A stretch of 64,000 nt of DNA from Actinomycetota bacterium (GCA_023379515.1 JAMCQQ010000063.1:5633-69632); one strand, 5' to 3'. Counted from the stretch's first letter, positions 1 through 8,761 are shown. Numbers and translations: made by a program. The notes: generated by a model not told the origin, from the sequence alone.

Positions 1-410
1 CACCTCAGTACTACCCACTTTGTATTTTTTACCCTGTATTCTGTAACAGGATGGTGGTAATTTAAAGAATACTTTTTCATGTTTTCCGGGGCTACATCAC
101 TTAATTCATTTACATTATCGTGAGCTCTGATTCCGATAAAGGCTTTCATTTCCTTCATTCTGTATAATTCATAATCTGCCATTACCTTCAACTGTTTGAC
201 CGTGCTGTTTTTTAAAAGCTCTCTTGTTATAGTGTTTGTCCCTATTGCCACAAAAGGTACTCCTTTTGCCTTGTATATTTCTCCAATAAGAGCTTTGACC
301 AGATTAAGAGGGCTTGTCCCGACACATTCTATCAGGACTTTTTCACCTTTTTTTATTTCACAGGAATAATTAACCAGATTTGCAGCCAGTTTTCTGATTC
401 TGGAATCCAC
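1..410 (-). CDS. Aminopeptidase, peptidase M29 family (partial, C-terminus off the window)
   Basis: Reverse-strand frame open from a GTG at 410 to the window edge, about 136 residues. AGGAGG lies at 419-424, eight bases before the GTG, and decides the start. The protein begins VDSRIRKLAANLVNYS, then KKGEKVLIE, and later AFIGIRAHDNVNELSDVAPENM, which matches the N-terminal domain of M29 (AmpS/aminopeptidase T) metallopeptidases. These are cytosolic, metal-dependent exopeptidases that remove N-terminal residues from peptides. The metal-binding C-terminal half lies outside the window, so activity cannot be judged. No partner gene is visible on this side. Confidence 0.8.
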   Translation of the reverse strand, partial: MDSRIRKLAANLVNYSCEIKKGEKVLIECVGTSPLNLVKALIGEIYKAKGVPFVAIGTNTITRELLKNSTVKQLKVMADYELYRMKEMKAFIGIRAHDNVNELSDVAPENMKKYSLNYHHPVTEYRVKNTKWVVLR

Positions 411-420
411 CTTTACTACC

Positions 421-804
421 TCCTGAAAATTTATCTAAAATTTTTTGTTAAAAATTTATTTTTTATTTGATCTATTTGAATAAAATCATTCGATAATTTT
501 AATAACTAAGACTAACTATAACTGAACAATTCTATTTTTAGTAAATTGTTTATTCAAATTAAGCTTAAAAATTTTTTAATTTTATGCCCTTCAAACAATT
601 ATTTGCCAGAAAATAATTATAATGTATAGAACTATAAAATAAAAAATCAAATATTGATATTATAAGTTTTTTTAAATCATATTTATTAAAGCTTATTACA
701 CTAAAATTTGTTATTATTTTATCCTTAGAAAAAATTATTAATTGTGGAAAATATTTTTTTGATAATTCAGGAAAATTTTTCGAAAGTAAGTATTTTTTCA
801 AGCC
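421..804. other. Intergenic AT-rich stretch with no supported gene
   Basis: Very AT-rich DNA between the aminopeptidase start and the tRNA. It presumably carries the promoters of both, but I cannot pick out a convincing -35/-10 pair. A 78-codon reverse frame (565-801) is low-complexity Lys/Ile/Phe/Asn-rich with no ribosome site, and I do not accept it. Confidence 0.5.
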
Positions 805-897
805 GGAGAGATGGCTGAGTGGTTGAAAGCGCTCGACTCGAAATCGAGTAGGTGGTGATAAACTGCCTCGAGGGTTCGAACCCCTCTCTCTCCGCCA
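805..897 (+). tRNA. tRNA-Ser (anticodon CGA)
   Basis: Acceptor stem GGAGAGA (805-811) pairs with TCTCTCC (887-893), followed by discriminator G and encoded CCA (895-897). The anticodon stem-loop CTCGA-CTCGAAA-TCGAG gives anticodon CGA. A long variable arm and a GGTTCGAA T-loop follow. The class II architecture and 93-nt length fit tRNA-Ser reading UCG. Its last 21 bases (877-897) are the start of the tandem repeat that follows. Confidence 0.95.
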
Positions 898-1495
898 TAT
901 ACTGTAAATTTTAAAGGAAAACTATAGTTAAGAGTTTAAAGATGCCGGTGGCATGTTTAAACAAAGGGGTTCGAAAGGACGGACTGAAGGCGACAGCCGA
1001 AGGAGTCCGCGGCTCTGCAGCGAACGATAGTGAGACGAAAGACCGAACCCCTCTCTCTCCGCCATATACTGTAAATTTTAAAGGAAAACTATAGTTAAGA
1101 GTTTAAAGATGCCGGTGGCATGTTTAAACAAAGGGGTTCGAAAGGACGGACTGAAGGCGACAGCCGAAGGAGTCCGCGGCTCTGCAGCGAACGATAGTGA
1201 GACGAAAGACCGAACCCCTCTCTCTCCGCCATATACTGTAAATTTTAAAGGAAAACTATAGTTAAGAGTTTAAAGATGCCGGTGGCATGTTTAAACAAAG
1301 GGGTTCGAAAGGACGGACTGAAGGCGACAGCCGAAGGAGTCCGCGGCTCTGCAGCGAACGATAGTGAGACGAAAGACCGAACCCCTCTCTCTCCGCCATA
1401 TACTGTAAATTTTAAAGGAAAACTATAGTTAAGAGTTTAAAGATGCCGGTGGCATGTTTAAACAAAGGGGTTCGAAAGGACGGACTGAAGGCGAA
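877..1495 (+). repeat. 167-bp tandem repeat built on the tRNA-Ser 3' end (about 3.7 copies)
   Basis: Units start at 877, 1044, 1211 and 1378. The first three appear identical and exactly 167 bp apart, and the fourth stops after about 118 bp at 1495. Each begins with the 21 bases that form the 3' half of the tRNA T-arm, the acceptor 3' strand and CCA. Each also holds an inverted repeat (AGGGGTTCG with CGAACCCCT, closing a ~75-nt segment) and an inner stem CGGACT/AGTCCG. The block is GC-rich against its surroundings. Units abut directly with no variable spacers, so it is not CRISPR. Origin and function are unknown. Confidence 0.9.
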
Positions 1496-1517
1496 AAATA
1501 TGGTTTGAGAAATAAAA

Positions 1518-1946
1518 CTATATATTGTTCTGATTGAATTTTAAAAAACCTTCTCTGATTAAATATCTTTCGATAGATAAAATAATATTTTCTGCATTTG
1601 CAATATCTTGTTTGGCTTCATCAGAATTTAAATCTTCCTCATATTCATAATCTCCAATCTGTCTGTCTTTAAAAAGACGTTCAATCATTTTATGAAAGTC
1701 TTTAGGAAATACTTCTTTATGAATGAATTCCTTATTAAATGCTCCGATAATTCCTGAATGCTTTGAAAAGCTTAAGCCAGTAGTTAAAAGAATTGCCTGT
1801 AGGGAATGAAAAACTGCATAATATGCTCTTGATACAGAATCATTATAGTAATTCTGTTCATAAAGCTGCCTGGCGATCTTTAAAGTATCTTTTGCCTTGG
1901 ACATGATAACATTCAGCTTTCTGGTAAGTTCCGTATCTTTTTTCAC
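1518..1946 (-). CDS. HEPN domain protein (putative toxin of a HEPN/MNT pair)
   Basis: A 142-residue, all-alpha-looking protein with the signature SRAYYAVFHSLQAILL, which holds the Arg-x6-His pair of the HEPN family (Pfam HEPN, COG1895/COG2250 type). HEPN proteins paired with minimal nucleotidyltransferases are often RNase toxins. This copy lacks the RX4HXY arrangement of the best-studied HepT toxins, so its activity is uncertain. The ATG overlaps the stop of the upstream nucleotidyltransferase by four bases (ATGA), which indicates translational coupling. Its stop lies only about 20 bp from the broken end of the 167-bp repeat. Confidence 0.8.
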   Translation of the reverse strand: MKKDTELTRKLNVIMSKAKDTLKIARQLYEQNYYNDSVSRAYYAVFHSLQAILLTTGLSFSKHSGIIGAFNKEFIHKEVFPKDFHKMIERLFKDRQIGDYEYEEDLNSDEAKQDIANAENIILSIERYLIREGFLKFNQNNI

Positions 1947-2272
1947 CGTATTAAAACGCCTTCTTTCTGGATATTCATGAAGAGAGGTTCAAATCTATCA
2001 TTTTCAAAGCGTGATTTTTCATAGATAAAAGCAGTAATAACTACGTTATGTTCCCAGGCAATTTCCCAAACAATTTCATCAATTTTATCTCTAAGCTCTT
2101 TTGTTTTCTTAGTTACTAAGACTAAAATGTCATAATCTGATTCAGATTGAAAATCACCTCTTGCTCTTGAACCAAATAGTATGACATCATTTATTTGCTC
2201 TTTTAATTCTTTTTTTAAGGTATCTGCCACTTGTTTTACAATAAGGTCAAACTTTTTTATTTTTGTCTTCAT
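1943..2272 (-). CDS. Minimal nucleotidyltransferase (MNT), putative antitoxin
   Basis: A 109-residue protein with the polymerase-beta-fold motif FGSRARGDFQSESDYDILV: the GS nucleotide-binding turn followed by the two metal-binding aspartates (DYD). In characterised type VII toxin-antitoxin systems the MNT partner neutralises its HEPN toxin by adding AMP to it. The third acidic residue expected in the following strand is not obvious (VITAFIYEK), as in many stand-alone MNTs. It is the first gene of a two-gene operon with the HEPN protein (4-bp overlap). No clear promoter was identified upstream. Confidence 0.8.
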   Translation of the reverse strand: MKTKIKKFDLIVKQVADTLKKELKEQINDVILFGSRARGDFQSESDYDILVLVTKKTKELRDKIDEIVWEIAWEHNVVITAFIYEKSRFENDRFEPLFMNIQKEGVLIR

Positions 2273-2610
2273 TGTTATTATCTTTTGAAAAAATTTCTTA
2301 TCAGTATATTGTAATATTATCTCAAATTTTTGCTAATTATAAAAATAGTTTTAGGATTTGTGAATAAGAAAATAACTTTTATAAATGTTCTGTAGGAATG
2401 TTATACAGGTTAAAATATAACAAAACTGGTGGAAATACTTAAGAAATAAAAATAATAAATAAATTATGCATCTCCACATCCCTCTTAGCGATTACATAAA
2501 CAAGAAGTAAAATTAAGAGAATTTTATTCAAAGTTATTATTTTTTATCATAAAATAACTTAGATATAAAAATTAATCATAGAATTATTATCTGATTACGT
2601 GAGGATATAT
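2273..2610. other. Divergent intergenic region, nothing definite
   Basis: AT-rich spacer between the divergently transcribed MNT and nucleotidase genes. It must carry promoters for both directions, but no consensus pair, palindrome or RNA element stands out. Confidence 0.4.
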
Positions 2611-4095
2611 ATGGACGATAGAAAAAAGAACATCCAAAAATTCACAATCCTGCACTCAAATGATATGCATGGGGATTTTTTGGCAGAAGTAAAAGCCGGA
2701 GAAGGAAAATTGATAGGCGGCCTCGCATTACTTTCCGGCTATATTAATAAGGTAAGAAAAGAAGAAAAAAATGTATTGTATATAATTTCAGGTGACATGG
2801 TTCAAGGCAGCCTTATTGATTTCGAATATAAAGGCATTTCAACAATGGAAATAATGAATTATCTTGCTCCTGATATTGTAGCTCTGGGAAACCATGAATT
2901 TGACTATGGCCTTCCACATCTGCTTTTTCTTGAAAAAATGGCAAATTTTCCAATAGTAAATGCGAATTTATATATTACTCATTATAATAAAAGATTGATG
3001 CTGCCATATCTGATCATAAAGAAAGCAGGTTTTGATATTTTGTTTACCGGGATAGTAACTGAAAAAGTTATTGATTCGATAAAGCAGGACAAATTAATTT
3101 CAAGTTTTGTAACTCTTGAAGAAGCAAGCAATGAAATCGGGATTATCTCAAATGCCTATAAAAATGATGATATTGATTTAACAATAGTTTTGACTCATAT
3201 AGGTTTTGATTCTGATGTTGAACTTGCTAAATTATTAAAACCAGAATGGGGAATAGATTTAATAATTGGCGGACATTCACATACAATTTTGGAGCAGCCT
3301 GCATGTGTAAATGGAATCTATATAACTCAAGCCGGAGTTGGAACAGATCAGATTGGAAGGTTTGATATTCTGGTTGATGATGACACAAACAGTATTATTG
3401 AAATGAAATGGCAGCTTATTCCAATAGACAGCGATATTGCCGAACCTGATAAAGAGCTTGAAGAATATATAAATTCTTTTAAGGAAGATGTTGACAGAAA
3501 ATATAATACAATCATATGTAAATTTGCAAAAAAACTTACTCATCCGCAAAGAGAAATTGAAACAGAACTTGGCAACCTGATATCGGATGCTTTTGCTGAA
3601 ATAGCTGAAACGGATATCATGTTAACCGGAGCAGGGTCTATCAGGATTAAAGAAATGGGTCCTTTAGTTACATTAAAAGATGCAATGTCCTGTTTTCCTT
3701 ATGATGATACGTTAAGCAGGCATTTTATCCCCGGAAGCAAGATAAAAAAAATATTTTCACATTTCATGAGACCTGAAAACAGAAATGGAGAAGGTGAATG
3801 TTATCAGGTAAATAAAAGAATAAAAGCAGTTTATGATGACAATAAAAAAGAATTAATTTCACTTGATTTTGACGGCAAGCCGATAGAGAATGATCAATTC
3901 TATAAAATTGCCATGCAGGGATATCATTTTAATAATTCACAAGCTTACCTTAATATTTCCAATGAAGAATTAATGGAATCCGGCAAATCAAAGGTTATAT
4001 CAACCTCTGCACAACAAGTTTTGCTTGAATATTTAAGAAATCACCAGAATGTTGATGGAAGAATTGAAGGAAGGTTCACTTACATAAAAAGTTAA
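2611..4095 (+). CDS. 5'-nucleotidase/UshA-family metallophosphoesterase
   Basis: About 494 residues. The N-terminal calcineurin-like domain shows HSNDMHGD (Asp18, His20), SGDMVQGS, LGNHEFDYG and GGHSHT, the two-metal site of the UshA/NadN/CpdB family. The C-terminal 5'-nucleotidase domain runs from about residue 310 to the end. The family hydrolyses nucleotide or related phosphate esters. There is no signal peptide, so this copy is probably cytosolic. An in-frame GTG lies at 2599, but GTGAGG at 2599-2604 looks like the ribosome site for the ATG at 2611, so I start there. It stands alone and converges on the P-II gene 11 bp away with no terminator between. Confidence 0.85.
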   Translation: MDDRKKNIQKFTILHSNDMHGDFLAEVKAGEGKLIGGLALLSGYINKVRKEEKNVLYIISGDMVQGSLIDFEYKGISTMEIMNYLAPDIVALGNHEFDYGLPHLLFLEKMANFPIVNANLYITHYNKRLMLPYLIIKKAGFDILFTGIVTEKVIDSIKQDKLISSFVTLEEASNEIGIISNAYKNDDIDLTIVLTHIGFDSDVELAKLLKPEWGIDLIIGGHSHTILEQPACVNGIYITQAGVGTDQIGRFDILVDDDTNSIIEMKWQLIPIDSDIAEPDKELEEYINSFKEDVDRKYNTIICKFAKKLTHPQREIETELGNLISDAFAEIAETDIMLTGAGSIRIKEMGPLVTLKDAMSCFPYDDTLSRHFIPGSKIKKIFSHFMRPENRNGEGECYQVNKRIKAVYDDNKKELISLDFDGKPIENDQFYKIAMQGYHFNNSQAYLNISNEELMESGKSKVISTSAQQVLLEYLRNHQNVDGRIEGRFTYIKS

Positions 4096-4106
4096 AAAAA
4101 TTTTTC

Positions 4107-4451
4107 TTATCCTATGGCTACTGAACCTTCTTCTCCGGTTCTTATTCTTATGCATCTATGCAAGTCCAAAACGAAAATTTTTCCATCCCCAATTTTACCG
4201 GTATAAGCGCCCTTTTTTATTACCTCTATTGTTCTTTCAACAAAATCTTCGTTTACTGCAATTTCAAGTCTTATTTTTTTTAACAGATTAACTTCATCTA
4301 TTTCTATTCCCCTGTAGGTTTCAGAATATCCTTTCTGCTGCCCGCATCCAAGAACATTTGAAACAGTCATTTTGTAAACTTCAGCTTCAAAAAGTGCCTG
4401 TTTTACTTCAGGTAATTTATGTGGTTGTATCATTGCTATAATAAGTTTCAT
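4107..4451 (-). CDS. P-II family nitrogen-regulatory protein (GlnB/GlnK-like)
   Basis: A 114-residue protein that aligns without gaps to GlnB. The T-loop is [15 protein letters not shown], the B-loop [14 protein letters not shown], and the C-terminal segment [14 protein letters not shown] trimers sense ATP/ADP and 2-oxoglutarate and control ammonium transporters and nitrogen enzymes. Residue 51, the uridylylated Tyr of enteric GlnB, is Ile here, so that modification is not possible at the usual site. AAGGAGGA stands just before the ATG. There is no amtB, glnA or nif gene next to it, so its partner is unknown. Confidence 0.9.
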   Translation of the reverse strand: MKLIIAMIQPHKLPEVKQALFEAEVYKMTVSNVLGCGQQKGYSETYRGIEIDEVNLLKKIRLEIAVNEDFVERTIEVIKKGAYTGKIGDGKIFVLDLHRCIRIRTGEEGSVAIG

Positions 4452-4685
4452 TGATTCCTCCTTAAATTGTTTTAATCCCGAATCCTTAAAAATGTCATTC
4501 TTAAATATAATTGTGAAAAAAGTCGCTGATTCTTTTTAAATTTAAAAAATAAAGTTTTGTTTGCCATTTCATCTAAAAGAAATATCCGGCAAATTATTAT
4601 ATTAATTGTATCGGATGAATTTTAAGGACAGGTTAATTTTATGTTAAATCTATGTTAAATAGTTTGATAAGAATCTTAAATAATG

Positions 4686-5876
4686 TTATCCTTGCAGTCT
4701 TTTTCTTTCAGCGTAAGGCATAAAAAACATTGCCATAATTGCAACAACCGGAAGAATAAGCATTATATGGATAGTTCTTTCTATTCCAATTTTATCTGCA
4801 AGTTTTCCAATAAACATCATTGTTATACCTGCAAAACCGGAGGAAAATCCAATGACCAGTGAGGAAGCAAGGCTTAAATTTTTTGGAAATATTTCATGAG
4901 ATAAGCTTATACACAGAGGAACAGTTGAGATCAGGAAAAAACCTGTCAATATAAATAAAATTATATTTACAGGTGCATAAGTCTTAAAGATAAAATAAAT
5001 TAATGGAATTATTGCAAGATATGCGATTTGGATTAAAACACTTCTTTTTAGCCTGTCTGCAAAATAAGATGAAAAAACGCCGCCTATCCCGCCGATAAAT
5101 CCAAAAATCAAAAGGATAATACTTATATTAATTACATTTATTTTCAGGTTTGTAAAATATAGCGGCATGAATGTAAGAAGTCCCATCCATGTCAGATCCC
5201 TTGAAAATGCTGCAAGCCAGACTAAAAAAATATGAAGCAATTTTGCTTTTATAAATTTGGTACTGTCAGCTCCAGTTTTTTGTGAAACATTTCTTGACAG
5301 TTTCTTTTTTTTATCATAGACGGAAAATGATTTTAATAAAAAAATTGCTATTAATATTCCTGGGATCATTGCAAATGGAGAAAATTTTATACCTATTTTG
5401 TCTATGATTGAAATAAAAAAAAGAGAACCTACCGAATATCCGATATTACCTCCAAGAGCGATAATAGAATTTCCAAATCCCTTTTTTTTGCCTCTGTATT
5501 CAGCGCCAATTGCCGCACTTGGCGGATGAAAAGCTGAAACTCCAAGATTGCCAAGAAACAATAATATCAAAACAACGAAATAATTCGGCATTATCGCAAT
5601 TAAAGATAAAAATACGGCAGCGGAAAATATACCATAAAAAAAATAATTTTTTACTCCATGTTTATCTGATAAATATCCGAACAAAGGCTGTGTTAAGCTA
5701 TTGGATATTTGTGAAATGGCAGTTAATAAGGACACCTGGAATAATGACAAATCAAATTTTACTGCAATAAGGGGAATTACTCCAACTATGAAAGCAGGGT
5801 AAAGATCAACCGCAAAATGACCTATTGACGATAAACTTATATTATAAACATTTGGTTTTATCTTTTCCCTTAGCAT
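4686..5876 (-). CDS. MFS transporter, fosmidomycin-resistance (Fsr)-like
   Basis: A 396-residue, strongly hydrophobic protein with about 12 membrane segments. The N-terminus SSIGHFAVDLYPAFIVGVIPLIAVKF and the loop motif GYLSDKHGVK (between segments 2 and 3) fit the Fsr-type branch of the major facilitator superfamily, inner-membrane proton-driven exporters. The substrate cannot be read from sequence. A ribosome site (GGGGAAAAG) precedes the ATG. It is monocistronic, divergent from the SRP RNA gene. Confidence 0.8.
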   Translation of the reverse strand: MLREKIKPNVYNISLSSIGHFAVDLYPAFIVGVIPLIAVKFDLSLFQVSLLTAISQISNSLTQPLFGYLSDKHGVKNYFFYGIFSAAVFLSLIAIMPNYFVVLILLFLGNLGVSAFHPPSAAIGAEYRGKKKGFGNSIIALGGNIGYSVGSLFFISIIDKIGIKFSPFAMIPGILIAIFLLKSFSVYDKKKKLSRNVSQKTGADSTKFIKAKLLHIFLVWLAAFSRDLTWMGLLTFMPLYFTNLKINVINISIILLIFGFIGGIGGVFSSYFADRLKRSVLIQIAYLAIIPLIYFIFKTYAPVNIILFILTGFFLISTVPLCISLSHEIFPKNLSLASSLVIGFSSGFAGITMMFIGKLADKIGIERTIHIMLILPVVAIMAMFFMPYAERKRLQG

Positions 5877-6006
5877 CTTTTCCCCGGACTTTTATATGCA
5901 ATTAGAAAATTCTACTAGTTTAAATTTAATTATCAACAATTTTTTTTCATGCAGTTTGCAGTTTGCCTGTATAATTTTTTTTATTTATTTTATATAATCA
6001 ATATTG

Positions 6007-6260
6007 ACCGTGCTAGGCGGGGAGCTAGCGGTGCCCTGTAACTCACAATCCGCTACAGTGAGGCTGAATTCCGGTATTTGAGGTTTATTGCAGTAAGGTC
6101 AGCTATTCTGCAAGCAGCGTTGAAAGTCGGGTCTTGTGCGGCGAAGTCTTACAAACCCCGTCAGGTCCGAGAGGAAGCAGCGGTAAGTAAATTGCTTCGG
6201 GTGCCACAAGGAAGCCTGGCTGGAGCCGGCTGCAGGAAGGGCGCTTGGTGTTATAAATCG
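6007..6260 (+). ncRNA. ffs: Signal recognition particle RNA, large bacterial type with Alu domain
   Basis: The 5' part (GTGCTAGGCGGGGAGCTAG and the following GGTGCCCTGTAACTC) has the form of the SRP Alu domain. The domain IV core GTCAGGTCCGAGAGGAAGCAGC near 6160-6182 is the Ffh-binding loop, with GAGAGG in place of the more usual GGAAGG. The total of about 255 nt is the long form known from Bacillus and other non-proteobacteria. A -10 box TATAAT at 5993-5998 sits about nine bases before the 5' end. Position directly upstream of dnaX is the classic location. Ends are estimated to within about 10 nt. Confidence 0.9.
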
Positions 6261-6290
6261 AAGACCGGTGCATGGTCTTTAAGTTTTATT
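6261..6290 (+). terminator. Rho-independent terminator of the SRP RNA
   Basis: AAGACC-GGTGCAT-GGTCTT hairpin followed by a T-rich tract, right behind the SRP RNA and 20 bp before dnaX. Confidence 0.75.
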
Positions 6291-6311
6291 TTCTAAAATT
6301 AAATCAAAAAA

Positions 6312-8279
6312 ATGGGATATATTTCAATATACAGAAAGTGGAGACCTCAAAATTTCAGTGAAATTGTAGGTCAGGACGATACTGTAAAAACACTTAAGAA
6401 TGCCATTAAAACCAGCAGGTTGTCTCATGCATATATTTTTTGCGGACCGAGAGGTACAGGCAAAACTTCTACTGCAAGAATACTTGCAAAAGCGGTCAAT
6501 TGCAAGGAAAGGGAGAAGGATAAAAACCATATTGAACCTTGCAATATCTGTGAAAACTGTATAAGCATAACCAACGGGACAAATGTTGACGTTATTGAAA
6601 TAGATGCTGCATCAAATAGAAAAGTAGAAACAGCTCGTGATCTTATTGAAAAAGTTAATTATCTGCCAAACTATCTTAAGAAAAAAGTGTATATAATTGA
6701 CGAAGTCCATATGCTTACCGATGCAGCATTTAATACACTTCTTAAAACTCTGGAGGAGCCACCGGAACATGTCATGTTTATTCTGGCTACAACGGAACCT
6801 GAAAAAGTTTTACCAACAATTTTATCAAGATGTCAGAGATTTAACTTTAAACCTATAAGTTCAGATTCCATTACAAAGAAACTAAAAACAATTTCTGCGA
6901 AAGAAAATATTGATATCAGCGATGCAGCTTTAAGTCTGATTTCAAAATATTCGGGAGGTAGCCAGAGAGATGCAAATGTAATACTTGAAAAATTAGCATC
7001 TCTTGATGAAGATAAAATAAAAGTTGAAGATGTTGCAGCATTACTTGGTGCGGTAGACTTTGAAATTTTATTTGAACTCACAAATATACTTATAGAAAAT
7101 AATATAAGTGAAGCATTATTTTTTGAGCATAGGCTTCAGGAAAGCTATCAGAATTTGAGAATTTTTGTAGAAGAATTTTTAAATCATCTGCATACCCTTT
7201 TTATTATTAAAAATTATGAATCTGCCTATGAGATATTAAATATAAATGCAGAATACAGGGAAAAATACAGCGATCAGGCAAAATTAATTACAAATAATGC
7301 TCTTCATTATTATATAGATCTGTTTACTGATCTTTACAGGGAAATAAAGATAAGTGAAGGCAGCAAAATTTTATTCAGATCTGCTTTAATTAAAGCAGTA
7401 ATTTATAACGGGAATGATAATGAAAATAAGGAAGCTAATGTTTTTGGTTCTTCTGACGAAAAAATATCTGTTTTTGACAGGGAAATAAAAGATTTAAATT
7501 TGAAAATTATTGAAATTCAGAGAAATCTTATAAATATTTCAAATGAATTAAAAGAAAAATATGAAAATATTAATGTTAATAAATTTGAAAAGGAAGAATT
7601 GAAGCAATCGGCGGCAGTACCGCTGAAAGTAAGTTCTGAAACTGAAATAAAAACCGGGACAAAAGAAAATAAGCAAGCTGCTTCTGAAAATAAGGAGTCT
7701 CTAAAAGAATCAGGCACTTCTAAAGGTTCAGCAAATGATATTGCTGCAGGCAAAATCATATCAGACTGGGACAGGATCTGCAAATCCTTGAGATCAAAGG
7801 AAAAAGGTATACCGCTTTATTCTCAATTTGTTGAAACCAGAAAGTTAAAGATAAATAATGACAGCATTTTATTTTATCTTCCTGATAATTACAAATTTCA
7901 TAAAGAAAGCTTAAACAAACCTGAAAATCTTAAGAAGATTGAAGAATCCATAAGGGAAGTTACAGGAAGCCTATTTAAGGTAAATTTCTTTTTTGAGGGT
8001 GAGGGAAAGGATCTGACTGACATAAAGAATTTAACGGGCAGTATGAAGAAAACAAGTTTAAGCCAGGACAGGATTGAAGAAAAAGGTAAAGTCATAGAAG
8101 ATATTGACAAAGATGAAAAAATTAAAACACAAATAAAAAAACAATACTTTAAAATTAAAGAAGCAAATAATCAGGACAGTGATTTTGATTATTATGTCAA
8201 TCCGGATGAAGATAAGATTGAAGAATATAATTATTTAGAGAAAAAATTTGGAATAAAGGAGAAAAAAAGTGGGGATTAA
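6312..8279 (+). CDS. dnaX: DNA polymerase III subunits gamma/tau
   Basis: A 655-residue clamp-loader ATPase. Walker A GPRGTGKTST (residues 45-54), zinc-finger cysteines 64, 77, 80 and 83, Walker B YIIDEVH, sensor 1 ATTEPEKVL and the arginine-finger SRC are all present, with AAA+ lid and collar to about residue 360. The rest is a Lys/Glu-rich tau-like tail. It loads the sliding clamp and links the replicase core to the helicase. The start has no strong ribosome site. It overlaps ybaB by 11 bp. Confidence 0.95.
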   Translation: MGYISIYRKWRPQNFSEIVGQDDTVKTLKNAIKTSRLSHAYIFCGPRGTGKTSTARILAKAVNCKEREKDKNHIEPCNICENCISITNGTNVDVIEIDAASNRKVETARDLIEKVNYLPNYLKKKVYIIDEVHMLTDAAFNTLLKTLEEPPEHVMFILATTEPEKVLPTILSRCQRFNFKPISSDSITKKLKTISAKENIDISDAALSLISKYSGGSQRDANVILEKLASLDEDKIKVEDVAALLGAVDFEILFELTNILIENNISEALFFEHRLQESYQNLRIFVEEFLNHLHTLFIIKNYESAYEILNINAEYREKYSDQAKLITNNALHYYIDLFTDLYREIKISEGSKILFRSALIKAVIYNGNDNENKEANVFGSSDEKISVFDREIKDLNLKIIEIQRNLINISNELKEKYENINVNKFEKEELKQSAAVPLKVSSETEIKTGTKENKQAASENKESLKESGTSKGSANDIAAGKIISDWDRICKSLRSKEKGIPLYSQFVETRKLKINNDSILFYLPDNYKFHKESLNKPENLKKIEESIREVTGSLFKVNFFFEGEGKDLTDIKNLTGSMKKTSLSQDRIEEKGKVIEDIDKDEKIKTQIKKQYFKIKEANNQDSDFDYYVNPDEDKIEEYNYLEKKFGIKEKKSGD

Positions 8280-8583
8280 TTACGGCGATTTAATGAAGCA
8301 GGCAAGAGCAATGCAAAAACAGCTTGAAATAATCCAGAATGAATTAAAAGATATGGTTTTTGAAGCTTCTTCCGGCGGTGGGGTTGTAAAAGTAAAGGTT
8401 AACGGTGACCAGGAACTGCTGGAGGTTAAAATAAATCCTGAAATGGTTGATGCAAGTGATATTGAAATGCTGGAAGATATGGTTATGGTTGCCATAAATG
8501 ACGCATTAACTCAATCAAAAAATGAGTATAAAAATAAGATGGGCTCACTTGCAGGCGGGATGAATATGCCGGGCTTATTTTAA
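8269..8583 (+). CDS. ybaB: YbaB/EbfC family nucleoid-associated protein
   Basis: A 104-residue protein with the family pattern: N-terminal coiled helix LMKQARAMQKQLEIIQNELKD, the glycine-rich turn SSGGGVVKVKVNG, a strand pair, and a C-terminal Met/Gly tail. It binds DNA as a dimer and is linked to recombination and replication through its usual neighbours dnaX and recR. GTG start at 8269 with AAGGAG about 8 bases upstream, inside the dnaX end. In this window recR does not follow: 28 kb of catabolic genes intervene. Confidence 0.93.
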   Translation: MGINYGDLMKQARAMQKQLEIIQNELKDMVFEASSGGGVVKVKVNGDQELLEVKINPEMVDASDIEMLEDMVMVAINDALTQSKNEYKNKMGSLAGGMNMPGLF

Positions 8584-8731
8584 TTTCTCTGCCTTTATTA
8601 ATTAAAGACTATTCTTTTTAAAGTTTCCATCAATCAGCTCTGGAAAATGAAAATTTTATTATTAAGCTAAATAAATATTTTGCAAAAACTCAGCAAAAAT
8701 TAGCCTTTAAAACCGGAATTAAAAAAATAAA

Positions 8732-8761
8732 TTGACAAATATTTATAATTAGTTTTATAAT
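8732..8761 (+). promoter_or_regulatory. Sigma-70-type promoter of the first SorC regulator
   Basis: TTGACA at 8732-8737 and TATAAT at 8756-8761 with an 18-bp spacer. The palindromic operator begins on the last base of the -10 box. Confidence 0.7.

Noticed and set aside
565..801. 78-codon reverse reading frame upstream of the tRNA
   Set aside because: Low-complexity Lys/Ile/Phe/Asn protein in about 85% AT DNA, no ribosome site and no recognisable domain.
877..1495. Possible CRISPR array
   Set aside because: Units are 167 bp, contiguous and identical, with no short repeat/variable spacer alternation and no cas genes.
6078..6296. 72-codon plus-strand reading frame
   Set aside because: Lies entirely inside the SRP RNA and its terminator; the RNA explains the sequence.
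8584..8640. Search for a second insertion scar (duplicate of the ybaB or recR end) at the borders of the 28-kb island
   Set aside because: No repeat comparable to the nifJ copy was seen between 8584-8640 and 36571-36777 by eye.
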